Positions 1 through 5,510 of a DNA stretch of 5,510 bases are shown here, one piece after another. The DNA is taken from assembly GCA_030839005.1 (NCBI GenBank), contig JAUZEM010000159.1, positions 1 through 5,510 on the forward strand. The letters are read 5' to 3'. The notes beneath the pieces were generated by a model, which saw only the letters and a program-made list of their open reading frames with translations, was not told the origin of the DNA and made no database searches. This DNA comes from Actinomycetota bacterium. GTDB taxonomy: Bacteria; Actinomycetota; Acidimicrobiia; IMCC26256; PALSA-610. The translations under genes and the position numbers were made by a program. Positions within the stretch are counted from its first letter, which is position 1, and the number at the start of each line of letters is the position of its first letter.

Positions 1-1
1 C

Positions 2-319
2 GGCACCGATCCGTTGGACGCGCCGGGCGAGCAGGACATCACCGCCGACGTCGTACTCGAGCAGCTCGACGCCGCCGCCGCCTTTCCGCGCGTCCGCGCC
101 GACCGGCAGGCCGATTGGCTCCGTGCGCTCGGCATCGACGAGCTCGTCGACGAGGGCCGCCGCAAATGGGAAGCGGGCGCCGCGCGCGGCGACATCGATG
201 CCCTCGCGGGGCGCAGCCGTCTCGCGGAAGCCGCCGCGCTCACCGACCCCGGCGGTCTCGGCGCGCACGGCGTCATCGTGTTCGGTGCGGGCGGCGCCGG
301 CCGCGACTTCACCTGGTGA
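2..319 (+). CDS. MidA-family SAM-dependent methyltransferase (DUF185), C-terminal part only
   Basis: The reading frame is open from the left edge, so the gene starts outside the window and only its last 105 residues are visible. The fragment opens with GTDPLDAPGEQDITADV. A G-x-QDITA-(H/D)V segment is typical of the C-terminal half of the MidA/NDUFAF7 family (Methyltransf_28). It continues with QADWLRALGIDELVDEG and ends with LTDPGGLGAHGVIVFG, which I recall from actinobacterial members. The SAM-binding glycine-rich loop would lie upstream and cannot be checked. The mitochondrial relative NDUFAF7 methylates an arginine of a complex I subunit; the bacterial substrate is not established. A TTG at 14 is in frame but is probably an internal leucine, because homology continues before it. 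The TGA stop at 317-319 lies 21 nt before the acs start, so read-through transcription into acs is possible. The family call comes from remembered motifs, not from a search. Confidence 0.72.
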   Translation, partial: GTDPLDAPGEQDITADVVLEQLDAAAAFPRVRADRQADWLRALGIDELVDEGRRKWEAGAARGDIDALAGRSRLAEAAALTDPGGLGAHGVIVFGAGGAGRDFTW

Positions 320-326
320 GGATGAC

Positions 327-332
327 TACCCT
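327..332 (+). promoter_or_regulatory. possible -10 box (TACCCT) for a leaderless acs transcript
   Basis: TACCCT fits the actinobacterial -10 consensus TANNNT and ends 8 nt before the acs ATG at 341, so transcription could start at or within a base or two of the start codon. No Shine-Dalgarno sequence sits at normal spacing; the nearest purine run, GAGG at 318-321, is about 19 nt away. Leaderless mRNAs are common in Actinobacteria. No convincing -35 element is visible, and a six-base match with two fixed ends is weak evidence by itself. Confidence 0.35.
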
Positions 333-340
333 CCTCGGGC

Positions 341-2296
<1,956 letters not shown>

Positions 2297-2330
2297 CGCT
2301 CCCTGCCGTACCTCCCGGAGCACTGGACGT

Positions 2331-2336
2331 GGAGAG
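2331..2336 (+). promoter_or_regulatory. ribosome binding site for the HAD phosphatase gene
   Basis: GGAGAG lies 8 nt before GTG 2345. It is the only good purine-rich stretch in the acs-HAD gap and decides the start in favour of GTG 2345. Confidence 0.55.
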
Positions 2337-2344
2337 CGGGATCC

Positions 2345-2791
2345 GTGGTGCCGGCGCGGGCGGTCGTCGTCGACATCGACGGCGTGCTCTCCGACGCGTC
2401 GCTCCGTCAGCACTATCTCGAGTCGCCGCGCCGGGATTGGCGTGCCTTCTTCGAGGCGTGCGGCGAGGACCCGGTGATCGAGGAGGTGCACCGGCTGCTC
2501 GATCTGCTCGACCCCGCCCTGCAGATCGTGTTGCTCACCGCTCGACCACACCGGGTCCGGTACCTGACCGAGGCATGGCTGCGGAGGTACGCCATCCGCT
2601 GGGACCTCCTGATCATGCGCCCGTGGGGCGACTACGAGCTGGCGCGCGACTTCAAGCAGTCGACCGTGTGGGAGTTGCGCTCCGCCGGGTTCGACCTCGC
2701 CCTCGCGTTCGAGGACGACCGCCGGAACGTGGCGATGTTCCGGTCGGAGGGCATCCCGTGCCTCTATGTCCACTCGGGGTATTACGACTGA
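2345..2791 (+). CDS. HAD-superfamily phosphatase, polynucleotide kinase 3'-phosphatase-like
   Basis: This is a small soluble protein of 148 residues that consists of a single HAD fold. Motif I is DIDGV (nucleophile Asp10, acid/base Asp12), motif II is LLTAR (Thr65), the motif III lysine is probably Lys104 in RDFKQ, and motif IV is EDDRRN (Asp124/Asp125). The stretch from FEDDRRNVAMFRSEG to CLYVHSG resembles the end of the T4 Pnkp phosphatase domain, which reads DDR, a hydrophobic-Met-Trp/Phe-Arg segment and C-x-QVASGDF. A 3'-phosphate or other small phosphoester substrate is therefore plausible but unproven. No kinase or ligase domain is attached. GTG 2345 is preferred because GGAGAG (2331-2336) lies 8 nt upstream; GTG 2348 is the alternative and would remove one residue. 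The gene follows acs by 48 nt on the same strand, but no functional link to acetate metabolism is evident. Confidence 0.78.
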   Translation: MVPARAVVVDIDGVLSDASLRQHYLESPRRDWRAFFEACGEDPVIEEVHRLLDLLDPALQIVLLTARPHRVRYLTEAWLRRYAIRWDLLIMRPWGDYELARDFKQSTVWELRSAGFDLALAFEDDRRNVAMFRSEGIPCLYVHSGYYD

Positions 2792-2880
2792 CCGCGCGGG
2801 AGCGATGGGCCGTTGCCGTGCGCAGGTGGTTCGCAGCAACCTCTCAGGCATTTCTGGTTCCATACTGGTGTTCACCCACC

Positions 2881-2886
2881 GGAGGT
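2881..2886 (+). promoter_or_regulatory. strong ribosome binding site for htpX
   Basis: GGAGGT lies 7 nt before ATG 2894. This near-perfect Shine-Dalgarno sequence fixes the htpX start and excludes a longer frame from an upstream GTG at 2813. The protein from 2894 also begins with the expected MFKNN-type N-terminus followed by a membrane segment. Confidence 0.85.
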
Positions 2887-2893
2887 AACACAG

Positions 2894-3760
2894 ATGTTCA
2901 AGAACAACGTCAAGACGGTGGTGCTGCTCACCGCGCTTGCCGCGCTTTTCATGGGAGTCGGCTCATTCTTCGGCCAGGGCGGCTTCATCATCGGGCTCAT
3001 CCTCGGACTCGTCTTCGTAGGCGGCTCGTACTGGTTCTCCGACAAGATTGCAGTCCGCGCCGCCGGTGCGGTTCCCGTCTCGGAGACCGACGCACCCCAG
3101 CTGTACGCGATCGTGCGCGACCTGACCCAGCGCTCGGGGATCCCCATGCCGTCGATCTACATCAGCCCCGCCTCCCAACCGAACGCGTTCGCTACGGGCC
3201 GCAATCAAGAGCACGCGGCGGTTGCCGTGACGCAGGGCCTTCTGCAGGTGCTCGACCAAGAGGAGCTCCGTGGCGTGCTCGCGCACGAGCTGTCGCACGT
3301 GCACAACCGCGACATCCTCATCGGGTCGGTGGCCGCGGCGGTGGCGCTCGGGATCACCTTCCTCGCGCGCATGCTGATGTGGGGCGCGATCTTCGGTGGT
3401 ATGGGCGGGAACAACCGCGACGGCGAGGGAGGCAACATCTTCGGCCTGATCGCGATGGTGATCTTCGCCCCGTTGGCGGCCGCACTGCTACAGATGGCGC
3501 TCTCGCGCTCGCGTGAATTCGAGGCCGACCGCAGCGGTGCGGAGCTGCTGGGCACCGGCGAGCCGCTGGCCCGCGCGCTCGAGAAGATCGATTCCTACGC
3601 GAAGCAGATCCCGATGAACGTCGACCCCGCGCTCGCGACGGCGTACATCATCAACCCGCTCAGCGGCCGCAAGGTGAACTTCGCGAACCTGTTCAGCACG
3701 CACCCACCGACGGAGGAGCGCATCGCGCGTCTTCGTCACCAGCACACGCACACGCACTGA
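2894..3760 (+). CDS. htpX: membrane zinc metalloprotease HtpX (M48B family)
   Basis: HtpX is an inner-membrane protease that degrades misfolded membrane proteins, acting alongside FtsH in quality control. The 288-residue length is normal for the family. Two hydrophobic segments near the N-terminus (about 8-24 and 29-47) are followed by a cytoplasmic region and the zinc site HELSHVHNRD (HExxH at 131-135, catalytic Glu132). Two more hydrophobic stretches follow (about 140-166 and 182-201), separated by a Gly/Asn-rich loop (GGMGGNN). The third zinc ligand should be Glu208 in SREFEAD. FSTHPPTEERIARL (267-280) is the conserved C-terminal signature. The protein ends in an unusual histidine-rich tail, RHQHTHTH. 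A weak -10-like CATACT (2861-2866) would give a leader of about 20 nt, so the gene may have its own promoter rather than depend on the acs-HAD transcript. It converges on the yajQ-type gene 34 nt downstream. Confidence 0.95.
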   Translation: MFKNNVKTVVLLTALAALFMGVGSFFGQGGFIIGLILGLVFVGGSYWFSDKIAVRAAGAVPVSETDAPQLYAIVRDLTQRSGIPMPSIYISPASQPNAFATGRNQEHAAVAVTQGLLQVLDQEELRGVLAHELSHVHNRDILIGSVAAAVALGITFLARMLMWGAIFGGMGGNNRDGEGGNIFGLIAMVIFAPLAAALLQMALSRSREFEADRSGAELLGTGEPLARALEKIDSYAKQIPMNVDPALATAYIINPLSGRKVNFANLFSTHPPTEERIARLRHQHTHTH

Positions 3761-3762
3761 TT

Positions 3763-3794
3763 CCGGTACCGCGGCGGCGTCCGCACCGCGCCGG
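3763..3794. terminator. imperfect hairpin between convergent htpX and yajQ, possible bidirectional terminator
   Basis: The 34 nt between the two stop codons fold almost entirely into one hairpin. CCGG (3763-3766) pairs with CCGG (3791-3794), CGCGG (3770-3774) with CCGCG (3786-3790), and CGG (3775-3777) with CCG (3781-3783). There is a TAC bulge on the left, a CA bulge on the right and a CGT loop. No T-run follows on either strand, so this is not a classical intrinsic terminator. Its placement exactly between convergent genes suggests a shared terminator of the U-less type proposed for high-GC bacteria. Confidence 0.42.
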
Positions 3795-4283
3795 TCAATC
3801 GCGGAAGTTTGTGAACTGGAGCGGCACCCCGAAGTCGTGCTCGCGTAGCTTCTGGATCGCCGTCTGAAGGTCGTCGCGCTTCTTGCCGGTCACGCGCAGT
3901 TGGTCGCCCTGCACTTGGTGCTGCACGCCTTTGAGCCCGATCCCCTTCACGAATTTTCCGATCTCGCGCGCCTTTTCGTCGTTGATGCCGACGTGAAGCG
4001 CCACCGTCTGACGGGCCCGACCGCGTGACGCCTCCTCGACCTTGCCGTAATCGATCGCCTTCAGCGACACCTTGCGCTTGACGAGCTTCTCCTCGAGCAC
4101 CTGCGCGACGGCCTTCAGCCGTTCCTCCGACGCCGACTCGAGCTCGATCTCGTTGTCCTTCAGCGTGACCACGCTCTCGGTTCCCTTGAAGTCGAAGCGG
4201 TTCGCCAGCTCGCGGCTCGCTTGATCGACGGCGTTGCGGACCTCTTGCAGGTCGACCTCGGACACCACGTCGAAACTCGGCAT
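3795..4283 (-). CDS. yajQ: YajQ-family nucleotide-binding protein (DUF520)
   Basis: This soluble protein of 162 residues has the family's standard length and both family ends. It starts MPSFDVVSEVDLQEVRNAVDQ and finishes with PLQFTNFRD. Between these lie the conserved RFDFKGT (29-35) and GDQLRVTGKKRDDLQ (126-140). YajQ proteins consist of two ferredoxin-like domains. A Xanthomonas member binds cyclic di-GMP and acts with a transcription factor, and the E. coli protein was reported to bind nucleotides or tRNA. The role in this organism is unknown. ATG 4283 is supported by GGGAG (4292-4296 on the complement), 8 nt upstream, and by the family N-terminus. The 25-nt start region is imperfectly duplicated 48 nt further upstream. 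The gene faces htpX tail to tail and is divergent from tRNA-Tyr, so its promoter must lie within 4284-4377. Confidence 0.95.
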   Translation of the reverse strand: MPSFDVVSEVDLQEVRNAVDQASRELANRFDFKGTESVVTLKDNEIELESASEERLKAVAQVLEEKLVKRKVSLKAIDYGKVEEASRGRARQTVALHVGINDEKAREIGKFVKGIGLKGVQHQVQGDQLRVTGKKRDDLQTAIQKLREHDFGVPLQFTNFRD

Positions 4284-4353
4284 GTTTATGGCTCCCTCGC
4301 TCCGCCATCCTTGGCTGCGCTACGTCCGCACGTCTATCGCTCCCTCGCGTCGC
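4281..4353 (-). repeat. imperfect direct repeat of the yajQ start region (two 25-nt copies)
   Basis: Read on the - strand, copy B (4329-4353) and copy A (4281-4305) match at 20 of 25 positions. Both contain GCGAGGGAGC, then an AT-containing stretch (GATAGAC or CATAAAC), then a start-like triplet (GTG in B, the yajQ ATG in A). The copies are offset by 48 nt, with 23 unrelated bases between them. From copy B the frame reads GTG CGG ACG TAG, so it could encode only a three-residue peptide. Origin and function are unknown. Confidence 0.5.
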
Positions 4354-4365
4354 TGGAGCGGTCGC

Positions 4366-4371
4366 TAGATT
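4366..4371 (+). promoter_or_regulatory. possible -10 box for tRNA-Tyr (TAGATT)
   Basis: TAGATT matches TANNNT and ends 6 nt before the first base of the mature tRNA (4378), which would give almost no 5' leader. The overlapping TTAGAT (4370-4375) is an alternative but lies too close. No clear -35 hexamer is visible 17 nt upstream. Confidence 0.33.
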
Positions 4372-4377
4372 AGATCC

Positions 4378-4460
4378 GGGTCGGTACCCGAGTGGCCAAA
4401 GGGGATGGGCTGTAAACCCATTGCGTTACCGCTACGTTGGTTCGAATCCAACCCGGCCCA
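4378..4460 (+). tRNA. tRNA-Tyr (anticodon GUA)
   Basis: This is a class II tRNA of 83 nt. The acceptor arm GGGTCGG (4378-4384) pairs with CCGGCCC (4453-4459), including one U-G pair, and the discriminator is A4460. The anticodon stem ATGGG/CCCAT encloses the loop CTGTAAA with GTA at 4412-4414. A long variable arm precedes the T arm GTTGG-TTCGAAT-CCAAC (4436-4452). CCA is not encoded. The following CTTTCTCTTTTTC is the only T-rich stretch nearby and may help end transcription. Confidence 0.96.
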
Positions 4461-4593
4461 CTTTCTCTTTTTCGCAGGCTTGCTGCGCGGCTCGCTGGCG
4501 CTCGCGATGTGAGGCTGCGCCTGCGTTCGGCGAGCTCCCTGCGCACCCGTCGGGCTGCTCCAGTCGCCGCAAGCCCACGACGGTCGCATGATG

Positions 4594-4616
4594 CGGCGAG
4601 CGGAGCGAGCTCGCCG
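4594..4616. repeat. inverted repeat (8-bp stem, 7-nt loop)
   Basis: CGGCGAGC (4594-4601) is perfectly complementary to GCTCGCCG (4609-4616) around the loop GGAGCGA. It contains one copy of the GAGCG/GCGAGC word family found on both sides of tRNA-Tyr. It could be a REP-like element or part of a transcript end for the Tyr tRNA or for the acetyltransferase on the other strand. Confidence 0.45.
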
Positions 4617-4635
4617 GAGTCCTGAGCGTCAGCGA

Positions 4636-4650
4636 GCCGGGTATCCCGGC
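4636..4650 (-). terminator. short hairpin after the acetyltransferase gene, possible terminator
   Basis: GCCGGG (4636-4641) pairs perfectly with CCCGGC (4645-4650) around the loop TAT. On the - strand it lies about 22 nt beyond the acetyltransferase stop, a suitable place for a terminator, but no T-run follows. The 6-bp stem is short and could occur by chance in GC-rich DNA. Confidence 0.33.
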
Positions 4651-4672
4651 GAGTAGCGAAGGCGACAAAGAG

Positions 4673-5179
4673 TCAAAGCATCTTCTGCATCAACACCACA
4701 TCCAGCCAGCGGTTGAACTTGCGTCCTACTTCGCGCTCCCTTCCGACCTGGTCGAAGCCGCATGAGGTGTGGAGGGCGATCGACGCTTCGTGGTCGCCCA
4801 CGATGCGTCCGATCACGGAGTGAAAGCCGTGGTCGCGCGCCAGTTCGACGAGGTCGCCGAGCAGCAGCCGACCGACACCCCGGCCGCGCAGGTCGCGCCG
4901 GACGTAGACCGAGTCCTCGACGGTCGTCGCGTAGGCGGGCCGCGGCCGGTACGGCGACAATGATGCGAAGCCGCCCACCTCGCCGTCGTCGTCGACGGCG
5001 ACGATCGCCGGGTGGCCGCCCGAATGCTCGTCGATCCAAGCGACCTGCTCGGCGCGGAACCGGGGAACGAGATCGAACGTCACCGTCGACTCGAGCACCT
5101 CGACGTTGTAGATCGCACGCAGCGCGTCGGCGTCGCGACGCTCGACCAGGCGGGTTCGGTACGCGTGGGGCGCCGACAC
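4673..5179 (-). CDS. GNAT N-acetyltransferase, phosphinothricin/methionine sulfone acetyltransferase type
   Basis: This predicted cytosolic enzyme of 168 residues would transfer acetyl from acetyl-CoA to the amino group of a small amino-acid-like substrate. The acetyl-CoA loop is RGRGVG (98-103). Family marks are IYNVEVLESTVTF (23-35), VEDSVYV with Glu88, and ASIALHTSCGF with His137. Glu88 and His137 fall where phosphinothricin acetyltransferases have residues proposed to be catalytic, and the ending RWLDVVLMQ matches the family's W-x-DV-x-x-x-Q. At position 130 a His stands where Asn is more usual (GDHEAS). Start choice is uncertain. GTG 5179 is preferred because TAGCGT (5187-5192 on the complement) ends 7 nt before it, as for a leaderless transcript, and the alignable region starts soon after. 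TTG 5197 would add six residues and has no ribosome binding site. The real substrate may be an amino-acid analogue rather than the herbicide. The gene is divergent from tRNA-Thr. Confidence 0.87.
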   Translation of the reverse strand: MSAPHAYRTRLVERRDADALRAIYNVEVLESTVTFDLVPRFRAEQVAWIDEHSGGHPAIVAVDDDGEVGGFASLSPYRPRPAYATTVEDSVYVRRDLRGRGVGRLLLGDLVELARDHGFHSVIGRIVGDHEASIALHTSCGFDQVGREREVGRKFNRWLDVVLMQKML

Positions 5180-5186
5180 GGGGGTG

Positions 5187-5192
5187 ACGCTA
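5187..5192 (-). promoter_or_regulatory. possible -10 box (TAGCGT) for a leaderless acetyltransferase transcript
   Basis: Read on the - strand, TAGCGT fits TANNNT and ends 7 nt before GTG 5179. This spacing is nearly the same as that of the box before acs. If it is the promoter, TTG 5197 cannot be the start, because it would lie upstream of the transcript. No -35 element is obvious. Confidence 0.3.
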
Positions 5193-5225
5193 CGCAACGG
5201 AAGCAGCGGAGCGTGCGTGCTCGGC

Positions 5226-5231
5226 TAAACT
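5226..5231 (+). promoter_or_regulatory. possible -10 box for the tRNA-Thr, tRNA-Met (and perhaps tuf) transcript
   Basis: TAAACT is a good TANNNT match, AT-rich in a strongly GC-rich setting, and ends 11 nt before the mature tRNA-Thr, leaving room for a short leader trimmed by RNase P. No good -35 hexamer is seen 16-18 nt upstream. Confidence 0.4.
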
Positions 5232-5242
5232 CGTCGGGCTTC

Positions 5243-5315
5243 GCCCCCTTAGCTCAGTTGGCAGAGCACTTCCATGGTAAGGAAGGGGTCTACGGTTCGA
5301 GTCCGTAAGGGGGCT
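5243..5315 (+). tRNA. tRNA-Thr (anticodon GGU)
   Basis: The gene is 73 nt long with a complete cloverleaf. The acceptor GCCCCCT (5243-5249) pairs with AGGGGGC (5308-5314) and the discriminator is T5315. The D stem is GCTC/GAGC. The anticodon stem CTTCC/GGAAG encloses ATGGTAA with GGT at 5276-5278. The T arm is TACGG-TTCGAGT-CCGTA (5291-5307). CCA is not encoded. The next tRNA starts 31 nt downstream. Confidence 0.96.
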
Positions 5316-5322
5316 CGCCGGG

Positions 5323-5339
5323 GCGGGCCGATGGCCCGC
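5323..5339. other. perfect 7-bp hairpin between tRNA-Thr and tRNA-Met
   Basis: GCGGGCC (5323-5329) pairs with GGCCCGC (5333-5339) around the loop GAT, filling most of the 31-nt tRNA spacer. With no T-run after it, it is more likely a spacer structure that helps separate or process the two tRNAs than a terminator, but an attenuating role cannot be excluded. Confidence 0.4.
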
Positions 5340-5346
5340 TTCGCAC

Positions 5347-5420
5347 GGCGGAGTAGCTCAGTTGGCAAGAGCACACGGCTCATAATCGTGGGGTCGCGGG
5401 TTCGAATCCCGCCTCCGCTA
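5347..5420 (+). tRNA. tRNA with CAU anticodon, probably elongator tRNA-Met
   Basis: The gene is 74 nt long. The acceptor GGCGGAG (5347-5353) pairs with CTCCGCT (5413-5419), closing with a G1-U72 wobble, and the discriminator is A5420. The D stem is GCTC/GAGC, the anticodon stem CACGG/TCGTG encloses CTCATAA with CAT at 5381-5383, and the T arm is GCGGG-TTCGAAT-CCCGC (5396-5412). It lacks the initiator marks (unpaired position 1-72 and three G-C pairs next to the anticodon loop), so it is not tRNA-fMet. A tRNA-Ile read through lysidine-modified CAU cannot be fully excluded. CCA is not encoded. Confidence 0.93.
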
Positions 5421-5444
5421 CCCACCACACATCCGCAACACCCG

Positions 5445-5451
5445 AAGGTGA
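5445..5451 (+). promoter_or_regulatory. ribosome binding site for tuf
   Basis: AAGGTGA lies 6 nt before ATG 5458 and resembles the Shine-Dalgarno core. No separate promoter is obvious in the 37 nt after the Met tRNA, so tuf may be co-transcribed with the two tRNA genes. Confidence 0.6.
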
Positions 5452-5457
5452 CGCACC

Positions 5458-5510
5458 ATGGCGAAAGCGAAGTTCGAGCGGACGAAGCCGCATTTGAACA
5501 TTGGGACGAT
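5458..5510 (+). CDS. tuf: elongation factor Tu, N-terminal 17 codons only
   Basis: EF-Tu is the GTPase that delivers aminoacyl-tRNA to the ribosome. The visible residues, MAKAKFERTKPHLNIGT, match the strongly conserved EF-Tu start, in which this stretch leads straight into the P-loop GHVDHGKT (outside the window). The gene runs off the right edge, so nothing can be said about its completeness. Its position after tRNA genes recalls the E. coli tufB locus, where tRNAs and EF-Tu are made from one transcript. In many bacteria such a locus continues with rpmG, secE and nusG, which would be the expectation here. Whether this is the only tuf copy cannot be seen. Confidence 0.95.
   Translation, partial: MAKAKFERTKPHLNIGT

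Larger units (their letters stand above)
4461..4672. other. gene-poor stretch with short GC-rich repeats between tRNA-Tyr and the acetyltransferase gene
   Basis: I see no credible gene in these 212 nt. After a T-rich run (4461-4473) the sequence holds GAGCG/GCGAGC words in both orientations (near 4489-4506, 4595-4611 and 4622-4638), a hairpin at 4594-4616 containing the 10-nt palindrome GCGAGCTCGC (4605-4614), and a second hairpin at 4636-4650. Apparent proteins read across this stretch and tRNA-Tyr carry tRNA-derived strings such as GLDSNQR and are artefacts. Confidence 0.55.

Noticed and set aside
14..319. Complete small gene starting at TTG 14
   Set aside because: The frame is open to the left edge and the four residues before TTG fit the MidA-type motif, so this is the end of a longer gene.
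2297..2344. CGCTC/GAGCG inverted repeat in the acs-HAD gap as a terminator
   Set aside because: The arms are only 5 bp, about 32 nt apart, and no T-run follows.
2813..2893. GTG at 2813 as the htpX start, adding 27 residues
   Set aside because: The extension has no ribosome binding site and is not hydrophobic like a membrane-protein start, whereas ATG 2894 has GGAGGT at ideal spacing and the family N-terminus.
3736..4308. 190-codon - strand frame over yajQ
   Set aside because: It is out of frame with the clearly conserved YajQ protein and has low-complexity Arg/Gly-rich composition.
4365..4668. Two small - strand frames containing GLDSNQR and VGRVGFEPT strings
   Set aside because: These strings are well-known translations of the reverse strand of tRNA genes, here tRNA-Tyr, and not real proteins.
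5012..5308. 98-codon + strand frame ending in APLAQLAEHFHGKEGVYGSSP-like sequence
   Set aside because: Its end is the familiar mistranslation of a tRNA gene (tRNA-Thr), and the rest is antisense to the GNAT gene.

Overview
The window is high-GC DNA, roughly two thirds G+C by eye, with dense, mostly ordinary housekeeping content. It points to an actinobacterium. The grounds are the GC-rich codon use, frequent GTG and possible TTG starts, three tRNA genes without an encoded CCA, start codons that follow TANNNT boxes closely enough for leaderless transcripts, and the protein families present. A deep lineage such as Acidimicrobiia is possible, but the sequence alone does not settle it.

Layout. 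Positions 1-2791 hold three co-directional + strand genes: the 3' end of a MidA-family (DUF185) SAM-dependent methyltransferase, a complete acetyl-CoA synthetase (acs, 651 aa), and a small HAD phosphatase resembling the 3'-phosphatase domain of polynucleotide kinase. The gaps are 21 and 48 nt, so the three may be partly co-transcribed. After a 102-nt gap comes htpX, a membrane zinc protease of 288 aa with a strong GGAGGT ribosome binding site. It converges on a yajQ-family gene on the - strand, and the 34 nt between the two stops form an imperfect GC-rich hairpin.

From about 4290 the window becomes an RNA and translation locus: tRNA-Tyr(GUA), a roughly 210-nt gene-poor stretch with short GAGCG/GCGAGC repeats, a - strand GNAT acetyltransferase of the phosphinothricin/methionine-sulfone acetyltransferase type, then tRNA-Thr(GGU), a CAU-anticodon tRNA (probably elongator Met), and the first 17 codons of tuf (EF-Tu) running off the right edge. 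tRNA genes directly before tuf are a known bacterial arrangement (for example thrU-tyrU-glyT-thrT-tufB in E. coli). Here the Tyr gene is separated from the Thr-Met pair by the acetyltransferase.

The genes do not form one pathway. acs feeds acetate into acetyl-CoA, htpX maintains membrane protein quality, yajQ may link to nucleotide signalling, and the right end supplies translation components. I found no defence system, mobile element, CRISPR array or clearly new system. The points most worth a second look are a 25-nt imperfect duplication of the yajQ translation start region, the cluster of short repeats around tRNA-Tyr, the stand-alone PNKP-like phosphatase, and the apparently leaderless starts.
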